Position numbers and translations under genes: made by a program | The notes under the pieces: generated by a model | The model's input: the letters and a program-made list of their open reading frames with translations, nothing else | Databases searched by the model: none | Told to the model about the DNA's origin: nothing | Shown: positions 9,347-18,323 of the stretch, piece by piece | Layout of the letters: each line of letters starts with the position of its first letter | Position numbering within the stretch: the first letter of the stretch is position 1 | NCBI RefSeq assembly: GCF_002871945.2 | Contig: NZ_CP126963.1 | Coordinates: 1,736,001 to 1,800,000, forward strand | Direction: 5' to 3' | Length of the DNA: 64,000 nt | Source of the DNA: Gleimia hominis | Lineage (GTDB): Bacteria; Actinomycetota; Actinomycetes; Actinomycetales; Actinomycetaceae

Positions 9347-10351
9347 ATGGCTGTAAACCTGAAGAACCGTAACCTACTGTCGTTGGTACACCACACACCG
9401 CAAGAGATCATGTACTTGCTCGACCTGGCGCGGGACCTCAAACGCGCTAAGTACGCGGGTGTGGAACAGCAGCTGCTGAAGGGCATGAACATCGCCCTGA
9501 TCTTCGAGAAGACCTCGACACGTACGCGTTGCTCCTTCGAGGTTGCTGCACACGACCAGGGTGCGCAGGTCACCTACCTGGATCCGACGGGTTCACAGAT
9601 TGGCCACAAGGAATCCATGAAAGACACGGCTCGGGTACTGGGCCGCATGTACGACGGCATCGAGTATCGCGGATTCAAACAGGAACTGGTTCAGGAACTC
9701 GCTGACTACGCCGGCGTACCGGTATGGAACGGCCTGACCGACGAGTTCCACCCCACCCAGATGCTCGCTGACGTCATGACGATGCGTGAGCACACCGACA
9801 AGCCGATCAACAAGATCTCGTTCGCCTTCGTGGGCGATGGCCGCAACAACGTGTCGAACTCCCTGCTCCTCATTGGTGCAAAACTGGGGATGGACGTGCG
9901 GATCGTAGCGCCTAAGTCTTTGCAGCCCACCAAGGAACTGCAGGACATGTGCGGTAAGTTCGCAGAAGAGTCGGGCGCACGCATCACGGTAACCGAAGAT
10001 GTGGAAGCCGGTGTTAAAGATGTGGACTTCCTGTACACCGACATTTGGGTATCCATGGGTGAGCCAATCGAGTCGTGGGGTGAGCGTATCGACATGCTCA
10101 TGCCGTACCAGGTAAACAAAGAGATGCTGAAGAAGGTTGGGAACCCGAACGTGAAGTTCCTGCACTGCCTGCCTTCGTTCCACAACTCTGAAACCAAGGT
10201 TGGCGAGCAGATTGCGGAGCAGTACCCGGATCTGGCCAACGGCATTGAGGTAACGGAGGATGTGTTCGAGTCCAGCGCTAACATTGCGTTCGACGAGGCC
10301 GAGAACCGTATGCACACCATCAAAGCTGTAATGGTGGCGTCACTGCGGTAA
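9347..10351 (+). CDS. arcB: Ornithine carbamoyltransferase, probably catabolic
   Basis: 334 residues from ATG 9347, where AGGAAAGGAA at 9331-9340 gives the binding site; the in-frame open stretch upstream to 9248 does not look like protein. STRTR at residues 57-61 binds carbamoyl phosphate, HCLP is the second phosphate/ornithine motif, and VSMGE is the ornithine-binding SMG loop that separates OTC from putrescine carbamoyltransferase. Followed by carbamate kinase and an amino-acid antiporter, so it most likely runs in the catabolic direction, turning citrulline and phosphate into ornithine and carbamoyl phosphate. No arginine deiminase gene is found in the window. Confidence 0.9.
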   Translation: MAVNLKNRNLLSLVHHTPQEIMYLLDLARDLKRAKYAGVEQQLLKGMNIALIFEKTSTRTRCSFEVAAHDQGAQVTYLDPTGSQIGHKESMKDTARVLGRMYDGIEYRGFKQELVQELADYAGVPVWNGLTDEFHPTQMLADVMTMREHTDKPINKISFAFVGDGRNNVSNSLLLIGAKLGMDVRIVAPKSLQPTKELQDMCGKFAEESGARITVTEDVEAGVKDVDFLYTDIWVSMGEPIESWGERIDMLMPYQVNKEMLKKVGNPNVKFLHCLPSFHNSETKVGEQIAEQYPDLANGIEVTEDVFESSANIAFDEAENRMHTIKAVMVASLR

Positions 10352-10420
10352 GCATTCGAACCTGAAGGCTAAAACCGTTGCCGGCGCACTTAAGCCGGTT
10401 GGGTTTTGGTCTGCTAGGTA

Positions 10421-10473
10421 GCGTCTTTTGGACGCGCAGGGGACTTGCCTCACACGATCCGGCAAGTCCCCTT
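10421..10473 (+). terminator. Strong hairpin between arcB and arcC
   Basis: A perfect 11-bp stem, GGGGACTTGCC (10439-10449) with GGCAAGTCCCC (10461-10471), 11-base loop, preceded by a small hairpin GCGTC/GACGC at 10421-10435. There is no long T tract, so it may act as an attenuator, an RNA stabiliser or a weak terminator. arcC has its own 258-bp leader. Confidence 0.55.
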
Positions 10474-10609
10474 CACAGCAAATTTTACAAATTCGATTCC
10501 ACTATGTGCGCTGCCCCGAGTGGTGGTGCACGCGGTGGGTAACGCCAGGGGTTCGGCACTTAAGCTACGGGCTCTATGCCGACTTTTAGAAAGATATTGA
10601 GGTCTTTTA

Positions 10610-11545
10610 ATGGGTAAAACAATTGTTATTGCTTTGGGGGGAAATGCTCTTGGGAAAACACCTGAGGAGCAACTAGAGCTAATCAAGCAGACCGCCACAT
10701 CTATTGTGGACATTGTTCAAGAGGGTGCGCACGTTATCGTCACTCACGGTAATGGTCCTCAGGTAGGCATGATTAAGGTGGCTACGGATGAGGCCGCTAA
10801 AGCGGGTGCTGGCACCCCGGTTATTCCGTTTGCGGAGTGCGGCGCAATGTCCCAGGGCTACATTGGATACCACTTGCAGCAGGCAATCGACGCGGAGATT
10901 ACGCGTCGTAACCTTCCTGGCCAGGCCGTGTCTTTGGTGACGGAAACTGAGGTTGATGAGAACGACCCAGCGTTCGAAGCTCCGTCGAAACCCGTTGGCG
11001 CGTTCTTCACTGAGGACGAAGCGAAGAAGCTGATGGAAGAAACGGGTAACACCTACGTGGAGGATTCAGGCCGTGGGTGGCGCTGGGTAGTTGCTTCTCC
11101 GCTGCCGAAGGCGATCGTGCAGATGCCGACCATTAAGACTCTCGCAGAGACCGATACTGTGGTGGTTGCCTCCGGCGGTGGTGGCATTCCAGTTGTCGCT
11201 GAGGGCGATGGGTTCCGCGGTGTACCAGCGGTTATCGATAAGGACCGTTCCGCCGCCCTCCTGGCTTCGGAGCTGGGTGCGGACACCCTGCTGATTTTGA
11301 CGGCTGTGGACAGCGTGTACGTAAACTTCAACCAGCCTGACCAGCGTGAGCTACGCAAGGAAAGTGTTGAGGCTATGGAGGGCTTCATGGCTGACGGCCA
11401 GTTCGCTAAAGGTTCCATGCTGCCAAAGGTAGAGGCTTGTGTTCAGTTCGCTAAGAACAACCCGGGGGCAGAAGCGATCATCACGTCTTTGGCGAAAGCT
11501 AAGGATGGTTTGAACCACCGCGCCGGCACGTCGATCGTCGGCTAG
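10610..11545 (+). CDS. arcC: Carbamate kinase
   Basis: 311 residues, the usual length. Motifs of the family: IALGGNALG at the N-terminus, THGNGPQVG, VVASGGGGIPV and a C-terminal GTSIVG. It makes ATP and carbamate from carbamoyl phosphate and ADP, the energy-yielding last step of arginine, agmatine or citrulline fermentation. Placed between the carbamoyltransferase and the transporter; the gap to the transporter start is 17 bp, so these two are co-transcribed. Confidence 0.96.
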   Translation: MGKTIVIALGGNALGKTPEEQLELIKQTATSIVDIVQEGAHVIVTHGNGPQVGMIKVATDEAAKAGAGTPVIPFAECGAMSQGYIGYHLQQAIDAEITRRNLPGQAVSLVTETEVDENDPAFEAPSKPVGAFFTEDEAKKLMEETGNTYVEDSGRGWRWVVASPLPKAIVQMPTIKTLAETDTVVVASGGGGIPVVAEGDGFRGVPAVIDKDRSAALLASELGADTLLILTAVDSVYVNFNQPDQRELRKESVEAMEGFMADGQFAKGSMLPKVEACVQFAKNNPGAEAIITSLAKAKDGLNHRAGTSIVG

Positions 11546-11562
11546 AAAGTTAGGTAACTGCG

Positions 11563-13158
11563 ATGAGTGAACACAGTGCGACTGCCGGTGAAAACACTGC
11601 GGTCGAAGATAAGCAAACTAAGCGCCGGGGTAAGAAGCATCATTGGCGTTTTAATGTTCCCACCGCGTTTACGATCCTGTTCATCTTGACGGTCGCAGCT
11701 GCGATCGCCACATGGGTTGTGCCTGCCGGTGCGTACGCAAAACTAAGTTATAACACTGACACTTCTCAACTACAGGTGTTGGAACCTAAGGGTGATACTA
11801 AAGATCTTCCAGCGACGCAAGAAACTTTGGATGACCTGGGTGTAAAGATCGATATTAAACAGTTCACCTCGGGTGCTCTGGATAAACCGATCTCGGTTCC
11901 GAACTCGTATGAGCGGTTGGAATCTAACCCAGCTGGTATCACTGACATTCCGAACGCGATGGTGCGCGGCACAATTGAAGCGGTGGACATCATGGTGTTC
12001 ATCTTTGTGCTGGGCGGACTCATCGGGGTGGTGAGAGCCACGGGGGCATTCGAATCCGGCCTGATAGCGTTGACGCGTAAAACTAAGGGACACGAGTTCC
12101 TATTGGTGTTCTTCGTTTCGCTATTCATGGTCGTGGGTGGTTCCCTGTGTGGTTTGGAAGAAGAGGCGGTTGCGTTCTACCCGATCTTGGTGCCCATATT
12201 CTTAGCGATGGGATACGACTCGATCGTGTGCGTGGGCGCCATCTTCCTCGCTGGTTCAATGGGCACCACGTTCTCTACCATTAACCCGTTCTCGGTAGTT
12301 ATCGCTTCGTCTGCTGCTGGTATTCCATTTACGGAGGGGATTATCTGGAGGGCCGCTGGCTGCGTAGTTGGTGGCGCGGTGGTTATCGCTTACCTGTGGC
12401 GGTACTGCAACCGGGTTAAGAAAGATCCGACGTCGAGCCTTACCTATGAGGATCACGAGAAGTTCCAGAAGCAGTGGTCTATGGGTGGTAGTGAAGCGAA
12501 GAACTTCAACTGGCAGAAGAAACTTAGCTTGTGCCTGTTTGTGGCTGCGTTCCCGATTATGGTTTGGGGCGTTATGGCTAAGGGCTGGTGGTTCCCCACC
12601 ATGGCCGCTTCGTTCCTAACGATCGCTGTGATCGTGATGTTCCTGTCCGTGTTTGGTGAAGACAAGTTGAGTGAGAAGCAGCTGAACGACGCGTTCATTG
12701 AGGGCGCTTCTTCACTGGTTGGGGTGTCGCTGATTATTGGTCTGGCTCGCGGTATCAACCTGTTGATGAACGAGGGGTTGATTTCTGACACGCTGCTGCA
12801 CGGCGCAACGCAGATGGTCTCTGGGATGAGTGGTCCGCTGTTCGCGATTATGATGCTGGTGATCTTCTTCCTGCTCGGATTCGTGGTTCCGTCTTCATCT
12901 GGTTTGGCGGTGTTGTCCATGCCGATTATGGCGCCGCTAGCCGACGCGGTTGGGATCCCACGGTGGATCATCGTGTGTGCTTACCAGTGGGGCCAGTACG
13001 CAATGCTGTTCTTGGCACCAACCGGTTTGGTGATGGCAACGCTACAGATGTTAGATATGAAATATCAGCACTGGTTGAAGTTCGTCTGGCCAATGGTGGT
13101 ATTTGTCTTTGGATTCGGTGGAGTCTGTTTGGTAGCTCAGGTTATGATCTACTCGTAA
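11563..13158 (+). CDS. YfcC-family amino-acid transporter/antiporter (ArcD role)
   Basis: 531 residues with a charged N-terminus and about a dozen hydrophobic helices. The first helix (FTILFILTVAAAIATWVVPAGAY) with the WVVPAGAY motif, and NPFSVVIASSAAGIPFTEG are characteristic of the YfcC/C4-dicarboxylate-like family, several members of which lie beside arginine-deiminase genes and exchange arginine or citrulline for ornithine. Ribosome-binding site AGGTAA before ATG 11563. By context the likely job is substrate uptake with ornithine export. Confidence 0.85.
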   Translation: MSEHSATAGENTAVEDKQTKRRGKKHHWRFNVPTAFTILFILTVAAAIATWVVPAGAYAKLSYNTDTSQLQVLEPKGDTKDLPATQETLDDLGVKIDIKQFTSGALDKPISVPNSYERLESNPAGITDIPNAMVRGTIEAVDIMVFIFVLGGLIGVVRATGAFESGLIALTRKTKGHEFLLVFFVSLFMVVGGSLCGLEEEAVAFYPILVPIFLAMGYDSIVCVGAIFLAGSMGTTFSTINPFSVVIASSAAGIPFTEGIIWRAAGCVVGGAVVIAYLWRYCNRVKKDPTSSLTYEDHEKFQKQWSMGGSEAKNFNWQKKLSLCLFVAAFPIMVWGVMAKGWWFPTMAASFLTIAVIVMFLSVFGEDKLSEKQLNDAFIEGASSLVGVSLIIGLARGINLLMNEGLISDTLLHGATQMVSGMSGPLFAIMMLVIFFLLGFVVPSSSGLAVLSMPIMAPLADAVGIPRWIIVCAYQWGQYAMLFLAPTGLVMATLQMLDMKYQHWLKFVWPMVVFVFGFGGVCLVAQVMIYS

Positions 13159-13179
13159 CTCAACTAAACCTATATTGAT

Positions 13180-13217
13180 TGCGGACGCATCTTGGTAATA
13201 TACCAGTGCGTCCGCAT
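13180..13217 (+). terminator. Terminator-like hairpin after the arc transporter
   Basis: TGCGGACGCA (13180-13189) pairs with TGCGTCCGCA (13207-13216), and the loop contains a further TGGTA/TACCA pair, so the hairpin is long. No T tract follows. It probably separates the arc transcript from the regulator gene downstream. Confidence 0.65.
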
Positions 13218-13239
13218 TCATATAGCCGAAAGTTGAGAG

Positions 13240-14193
13240 ATGTCATTTCCATTGTTTTACTACACTCTTGTAGTACTACTAACCTCGGGTTTGACGTCAG
13301 CTATTTGCGTTTCAATATTCTTACTTTCACGCCGTAACACGTACCTATTCGCCGCTCTTTGCTTTTTCACTTACTTCTTCGACGTAGCATTGGTGCTGCG
13401 TTCTTCGTTCGTGATGGGACACAAGCCCCGCACTATCTATTCGATTACAAGCCCTGTGGAATCTATGATTCTTGCGGCTATATTAACGGGCTGTATGTGG
13501 CTTGTTTGTTTGGCTTTTATTGAAGTGGATTTGCGTTGGGCGGTGGTGCCCGTAGTTTCCGTGCTGGTTCTTTCGACCGCTGCTTTACTGTTAATTGAGG
13601 AGCAGAAGTACGCGGAGTTTTGTTTTTTCACTGTGCGTGGGTTAGCGCTAATTGCCCTATTGGTCTTTTTAGCGGTGAGGTACTTCCGAGAATCTGGGAG
13701 GGTGCAGCGCTTTAGGCTTAAACGCCACCGCTTATTGTACGTGTTAACAGCGTTGTTAGCGGTGGGTACGATTGTGTGGAATGTGGTGTTTATTTTAATT
13801 CTCCCCGGGCACAGTGGGGTGGCTAATGAGCGCCCATTTTTACCTGAGCGCAATTTTGTGGAGAATCTTTTGTACCTCACGTGGATGGTGTTCATTTTGG
13901 GTAGTGGCGCGCGGATTCTGCACGCTCACTTTGAGGAACCACCGGAGAAGTCGGTGGGGCCCGACGAAGTGTTCTTGCTGTCGGCCGTTCGGGTTTTTGG
14001 GGCCTCAAGCAATTTGACGGAACGGGAAGTGGAAGTGTTTACCCATATCCTCGCGGGCCGCACGAACCGGGAAATCGCAAACGAACTATTTTTGTCTGAA
14101 TCCACGGTTAAGGTGCACGTGCACAATATTTTGAAGAAGACTACTACGGCGGATCGCAAAGAGCTTACGCAAGCGTTTTGGCATACTGTCTAG
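13240..14193 (+). CDS. Membrane-embedded LuxR-type transcriptional regulator
   Basis: 317 residues. The first ~225 residues carry about six or seven hydrophobic helices; the last ~65 are a LuxR/GerE helix-turn-helix (LTEREVEVFTHILAGRTNREIANELF, then SESTVKVHVHNILKK). It has no receiver or PAS domain, so sensing is presumably through the membrane part. Similar multi-helix LuxR proteins are common in anaerobic actinobacteria of the Coriobacteriia. It follows the arc genes after a hairpin and is a plausible regulator of them. Its stop is 5 bp from the stop of the convergent permease gene. Confidence 0.82.
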   Translation: MSFPLFYYTLVVLLTSGLTSAICVSIFLLSRRNTYLFAALCFFTYFFDVALVLRSSFVMGHKPRTIYSITSPVESMILAAILTGCMWLVCLAFIEVDLRWAVVPVVSVLVLSTAALLLIEEQKYAEFCFFTVRGLALIALLVFLAVRYFRESGRVQRFRLKRHRLLYVLTALLAVGTIVWNVVFILILPGHSGVANERPFLPERNFVENLLYLTWMVFILGSGARILHAHFEEPPEKSVGPDEVFLLSAVRVFGASSNLTEREVEVFTHILAGRTNREIANELFLSESTVKVHVHNILKKTTTADRKELTQAFWHTV

Positions 14194-14198
14194 CCGCA

Positions 14199-15656
14199 TT
14201 ACGCCGCGAGCGTTGGTTTACTTGAATTACGTGAAGCCACCCAACGTAGTGCCACGCCGGCGATTAACCACACGATTACGATGCACCACGAGACTGGATC
14301 CAGAACTGCGGGGGAACCGGGGATTACTTGTAAGCCAACTAAAATTAGGCCTGCTAGCACTGCGATTCCGATTCCAATTTTGCCTCCGGGTACTTTGTAG
14401 GGTCGTGGTAGGTCGGGTTCGGTGAACCGCATCTTCAGGCAAGCGGCGGCCGCTACGGTGCAGGCCACTACGAAGGCGAGTGCGTCTACTTTGGTGAGTG
14501 GGATCAGCAGGTTCCCACCTAGGAACGGTCCGACAACGGTGGCTACCGCCAGGATTATGTTCGGCACCACGGGGGTGCCGGTTTTGGGGTGGATTTTTGC
14601 GAACGAGCGCGGGAGGTGTCCTTTGCGTCCCATCGCCAGCAGGATTCGCGCGGTGGCACCGTAGAACGCGTTCATGGGCCCGATTGGGCCGATTGTGCCG
14701 ATCACCAGCATGGGGATGTATAGGTATATGGAGATTTTCAGGATTGATGACAGGGCTGGGACGGGGTCGGCAACGGATTCTTGCCAGGGGAATATGGTTC
14801 CGAACGCGTAGATGCAGATCACGTAGAACAGGCCGGATGCGAGTAAGACTAGACCGATGATTCGGCCGAATTTTTTCCAGTTCAAGTTTGGGCCCGCTTC
14901 TTCTGCACTTTGAGGGATCGTGTCGAACCCGGTGTAGAAGAACGGGGTGATTACGAGGACAGCGAGGAACGCGGTTAGGAACGTGCCGGCGGTGGTGGTT
15001 ACCCCCGCAACTGAACCGGAGTTTTGTGCGGACACGCGCGCAAATGTGGGCAGTAAGTTGGATGGGGATCCGATGAACAGTGAGGTAACCATGGCGAGCA
15101 GCATGCCAGCCAATAGGGCTTTGGCGAGGAAGCTGCCGAGTTTCGCGGCGGCGCTGGCTCCGCGGAAGTTCAGGTAGATCACTAGCAGGCATACCGCTTC
15201 GGCAACCAAAGTGGGGATCAGGTAGATGGGTGACCCTGCGATTTCGTAGAGTTTGATGCTGGTGATCCACTCTAAGCCCGGTAGGTCCGCCCACATGCTC
15301 GACAGCAGCGCGCTGATTGCGATGGCTTCCCACGGGCACAAGATGGCGTTACCCAGGGCGAGGAACCAGCCGGTCATGTGCCCCGCGGTTTTACCGAAGG
15401 TCCGTTCGGCGTATTCTACGATGCCACCGGAAATGGGGATAGCGGCGGTGAGTTCCCCAAAGACCGCGCCGATGGGTAGTAAGAACAGGGCGCCAGCGGC
15501 GAATGCCAGCATCGCGGAGATGGGGCCGCCACCCATGATCATCCAGTCCCCAACGAGTAGTACCCAGCCGGTACCAACGATCGCACCAAAACCCATGGTG
15601 AAGTAGTTCCACAGGCTGAGCGACTTCTTCATCCCTGTAGTTTGTGTCTCACTCAT
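14199..15656 (-). CDS. APC-family amino-acid permease
   Basis: 485 residues with about 12 membrane helices. The helix-1 substrate loop (GAIVGTGWVLLVGDW) and the following PISAMLAFAAGALFLLPIGAVFGELTAA-type segment are typical of amino acid-polyamine-organocation transporters. GAGG precedes the ATG at a normal distance. It lies downstream of the amidohydrolase on the same strand, so a permease-hydrolase operon importing and cutting an amide or peptide-like substrate is likely. Confidence 0.88.
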   Translation of the reverse strand: MSETQTTGMKKSLSLWNYFTMGFGAIVGTGWVLLVGDWMIMGGGPISAMLAFAAGALFLLPIGAVFGELTAAIPISGGIVEYAERTFGKTAGHMTGWFLALGNAILCPWEAIAISALLSSMWADLPGLEWITSIKLYEIAGSPIYLIPTLVAEAVCLLVIYLNFRGASAAAKLGSFLAKALLAGMLLAMVTSLFIGSPSNLLPTFARVSAQNSGSVAGVTTTAGTFLTAFLAVLVITPFFYTGFDTIPQSAEEAGPNLNWKKFGRIIGLVLLASGLFYVICIYAFGTIFPWQESVADPVPALSSILKISIYLYIPMLVIGTIGPIGPMNAFYGATARILLAMGRKGHLPRSFAKIHPKTGTPVVPNIILAVATVVGPFLGGNLLIPLTKVDALAFVVACTVAAAACLKMRFTEPDLPRPYKVPGGKIGIGIAVLAGLILVGLQVIPGSPAVLDPVSWCIVIVWLIAGVALRWVASRNSSKPTLAA

Positions 15657-15669
15657 GATTGCCTCACTG

Positions 15670-15800
15670 TTAATAGGAGTTGTCAGCTAACTCGCTTTTG
15701 CTGCGGGCTAACCGAGGAGTTGTCAGCTAACCCGCCTGTTTTGCGGACTAACCCGTGTTCGCGATGAAACTAACCCGCCTGCTCTGCGGGTCAGCCTGCG
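15670..15800 (-). repeat. 40-bp degenerate repeats between amidohydrolase and permease genes
   Basis: AGGAGTTGTCAGCTAACYCGC occurs at 15675-15695 and 15715-15735, exactly 40 bp apart, and a third, partial unit (CTAACCCGCCTGCTCTGCGGG) lies near 15770. Each unit can form a small CCCGC/GCGGG hairpin. The units fill the 181-bp gap behind the amidohydrolase stop and end just before the permease binding site. Confidence 0.75.
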
Positions 15801-15837
15801 TTTTTAACGAGCTAGTCCGCGTTGGTGGAGCGATGCA

Positions 15838-17091
15838 CTACCCGTAGATAAACTCACCTTCTTTCATGATCACGTCCATGTTTTCGCGCTTCAGGTCACG
15901 AATATTTGTAGCTGGATCCCCGTTGATTACCAGCAGGTCTGCGGCTTTCCCATTTTCGAGCGAGCCGGTTACCTCATCAACACCCAGCATTTTCGCGCCA
16001 TTTGAAGACGCGCAGCGAATTGCGTAAACGGGGGAGAACTTCGCTTTCTCCACGAATGCGTACACTTCACCAATCAGCGTCGTCCCGTACGGAGTGAGTG
16101 AGGAGCAGAACGAGTCCGAACCAGTAACCAGGGTGATTCCTTTTGCGTCCGCTTTCCGCAAGTTGTCGTACACGCGCGCCAGTTCGCGTTCCTCCCGAGT
16201 TTCACCGGGGTACTTGTCTTGTTCCGGGTTGTACTCCGGAGGATATGTCTTGAACCACTGTTCCAAGAACTGAATGGTTGGGCAGAAGTAGATTCCTTTT
16301 TCCGCCATAATGTCGAGGCATTCTTCGTTGAGGGTCTGCCCGTGGATAATCAGGTGCACCCCCGCTTTCGCGCTCGCGAGCGCCCCTTCGTACCCTTCTG
16401 CGTGCGACCACACGGGAATGTGCACCATGCGGCATTCGTCAACTACCGCGTTAATTTCTTCTTGCGTGTAGTGCTGCAGCAGTTTGTCGTCGTGCCGCCA
16501 AATACCCCCGCCGGTCGCCCAGATTTTGATGGCGTCCACGTTTTCACGTAGCCGGTTTCTTACTGCGTGCCTGAGGTTCCAGGGTCCGTCTACGCGCTGC
16601 GCCCAGGGGTGGGATGCATTGTTGTAGTCGAGGGGGAGTTTGTGCGAGTCTCCGTGGCCGGAGGTTCTACAGAATCCCAGGCCCGTGCACACCATGCGTG
16701 GCCCGCGGATTATGCCGGCGTTGATGGTGTTGCGGATAGCTACGCCAGAGCGCGAGATTTCCCCCACCGTGGTCAAACCACTTTCTACGGCATCGCGCGC
16801 TTGCTGCACTGCGATAACTGTTTTTTCGGTTGGGTCGTCCAGCACCCACTGGGTGTCGTCGTCACTTTCGTTACCTGTGAAGTGCACGTGGGAGTCAATC
16901 AGCCCGGGCATTATTGTTTTCTCACTGATGTTTCTTTCCACGTATTCTTGGGGTACTTTTTTGTAGGGGCCAGCGTATTCGATTTTCTGGCCTTTAATCA
17001 GCACGAGGCTGTCCTCCGTTGGATCTGCCCCGGTACCGTCAATGAGTTTTCCATGTGTGAACGCTACGTTCGTTTCAGCTTCCCGTTTCAT
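15838..17091 (-). CDS. Metal-dependent amidohydrolase (imidazolonepropionase/prolidase-like)
   Basis: 417 residues with GAGGT before the ATG. The amidohydrolase-superfamily metal centre is complete: HVH at His68/His70 in PGLIDSHVHF, Lys189 (AIKIWATGGG, the carbamylated lysine), His230 (WSHAEG), His250 (IIHGQ) and Asp326 (TGSD). The C-terminus (GSLENGKAADLLVINGDP) is the usual beta-sandwich part. It is closest to the Xaa-Pro dipeptidase/imidazolonepropionase subgroup; exact substrate is unknown. Divergent from the RpiR regulator and upstream of the APC permease, which together suggest a substrate-induced uptake and hydrolysis unit. Confidence 0.88.
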   Translation of the reverse strand: MKREAETNVAFTHGKLIDGTGADPTEDSLVLIKGQKIEYAGPYKKVPQEYVERNISEKTIMPGLIDSHVHFTGNESDDDTQWVLDDPTEKTVIAVQQARDAVESGLTTVGEISRSGVAIRNTINAGIIRGPRMVCTGLGFCRTSGHGDSHKLPLDYNNASHPWAQRVDGPWNLRHAVRNRLRENVDAIKIWATGGGIWRHDDKLLQHYTQEEINAVVDECRMVHIPVWSHAEGYEGALASAKAGVHLIIHGQTLNEECLDIMAEKGIYFCPTIQFLEQWFKTYPPEYNPEQDKYPGETREERELARVYDNLRKADAKGITLVTGSDSFCSSLTPYGTTLIGEVYAFVEKAKFSPVYAIRCASSNGAKMLGVDEVTGSLENGKAADLLVINGDPATNIRDLKRENMDVIMKEGEFIYG

Positions 17092-17432
17092 GAAATTTAC
17101 CTCGCTATGTTACCCAAGTGAACAGGTTTTGTTCCCAGGCACTTTCAGTATATAATCTGCATCACATTTTCCTTGTGCTGAAAGTCCTGTATGTTTATGC
17201 AGATCAAACCGAACTATTTCCCTATTTCGGTGAATATCGGAATGCCCACTTGAGGTTATTCGGCTTAAAATACTCGTCTCATAGATTAACTCTTAAATTA
17301 ACTGGAAACCTACGGCAACGTTTGCGAGGCGCATTTCGCTGTTATACCGACAGTTATATAACCGACCCTTATACGAGCAACCGTTCTATTACTGCGGGCG
17401 TTGCTAGACTAAAATACTCACCAGGAGGCGTA
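17092..17432. promoter_or_regulatory. Divergent control region between amidohydrolase and rpiR
   Basis: 341 bases without a gene. On the plus strand TATAAT at 17151-17156 has TTGTTC at 17129-17134 sixteen bases upstream, a reasonable promoter that would give a long leader for the regulator. The 10-mer TAAAATACTC is repeated at 17266-17275 and 17410-17419, the second copy just before the regulator's ribosome-binding site. A-T rich inverted pieces (GTTATATAAC at about 17354) are also present. These could be operator sites for the RpiR protein. Confidence 0.4.
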
Positions 17433-18323
17433 ATGACTGACACTAAACCGAGCGATAAAGGGCTTTTTGAACGCATAGCACTGCTGGACAACCCTACGCC
17501 TGCGGATCAGCAGATCGCAGACTTTTTTGCCTCCGATTACCCAAATTTGGCATTCCGAGATTTAGCATCCATGTGTGAAGGCGCCGGAGTTTCCACGGCG
17601 AGTATCACCCGGTTTGTTCGAAAACTTGGTTACGAGAACTTCCGGGATTTCTCTAATGCACTTCGCACCGAGGTTGCCACGAGTTTCGACCGGCCTTTGC
17701 AGCGCTCCTCCACGGCGCAAATACCTCAGGAACCTGGATTTGAACTAGAACAACAATTCTCACTAGCTCTCGAAGACATTCAGCAAACACTAGCGTTGTA
17801 TTCACGTGAGGATTTCATTGCCATAAGTAAACTTTTAGCTGACCAATCCCGACCAGTATATTTGGCGTCTTTCGCAACCGGGCGGACTCTCATCAACTAC
17901 TTCGCATTAATGCTTAAATACCAGCGTCCCGATGTGAACCTAATTAGTGCGCCAGATATGACAGCGCATGACCTGGTTGATATTACGGACAATTCGTTGC
18001 TACTAGCGACTTCGTTTGACCGGCATCCAAAACTCACCTACCGGATTCTACAGTTCACAAAGAAACGTGGTGGCACAACTATTTTGCTGAGCAATCGTCC
18101 CACCACGCCTTTGCGCCGCTACGCGGATCACTTTCTGCTGATTAACAGTTCGGCAAGTGCGCGATTCAAAAGTAGAGCCACCTTGCTGCTCACCCTCGAG
18201 TCCCTCCTATACGCAGTTGAAACACTGAACAGTGACACTTCGACCGAAAGAACACAGCTTCTAGAATCCGTTAACGACGAGTTAGATCTTTTTATTCACC
18301 CAACTGATTTTGAAACCGCTTAG
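17433..18323 (+). CDS. RpiR/MurR-family transcriptional regulator
   Basis: 296 residues from ATG 17433 with AGGAGG at 17423-17428; the open frame reaching back to 17118 has no protein character. The N-terminal HTH_6 domain is clear (DQQIADFFASDYPNLAFRD, then GVSTASITRFVRKLGYENF). The C-terminal half has the SIS (sugar isomerase) length and secondary-structure pattern, but where the family has the phosphosugar SxSGxT loop this protein reads ATSFDRHP, so its ligand is probably not a phosphosugar. Its 3' end overlaps the convergent lyase gene by 32 bp. Likely local regulator of the flanking catabolic genes. Confidence 0.85.
   Translation: MTDTKPSDKGLFERIALLDNPTPADQQIADFFASDYPNLAFRDLASMCEGAGVSTASITRFVRKLGYENFRDFSNALRTEVATSFDRPLQRSSTAQIPQEPGFELEQQFSLALEDIQQTLALYSREDFIAISKLLADQSRPVYLASFATGRTLINYFALMLKYQRPDVNLISAPDMTAHDLVDITDNSLLLATSFDRHPKLTYRILQFTKKRGGTTILLSNRPTTPLRRYADHFLLINSSASARFKSRATLLLTLESLLYAVETLNSDTSTERTQLLESVNDELDLFIHPTDFETA

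Noticed and set aside
14227..15339. 370-codon open frame on the same strand as the APC permease gene but in another frame
   Set aside because: His/Arg/Pro-rich shadow translation of a GC-rich gene; the permease frame is clearly the coding one.
17118..17432. 105-residue N-terminal extension of the RpiR regulator
   Set aside because: It contains no domain, and AGGAGG stands directly before the ATG at 17433.
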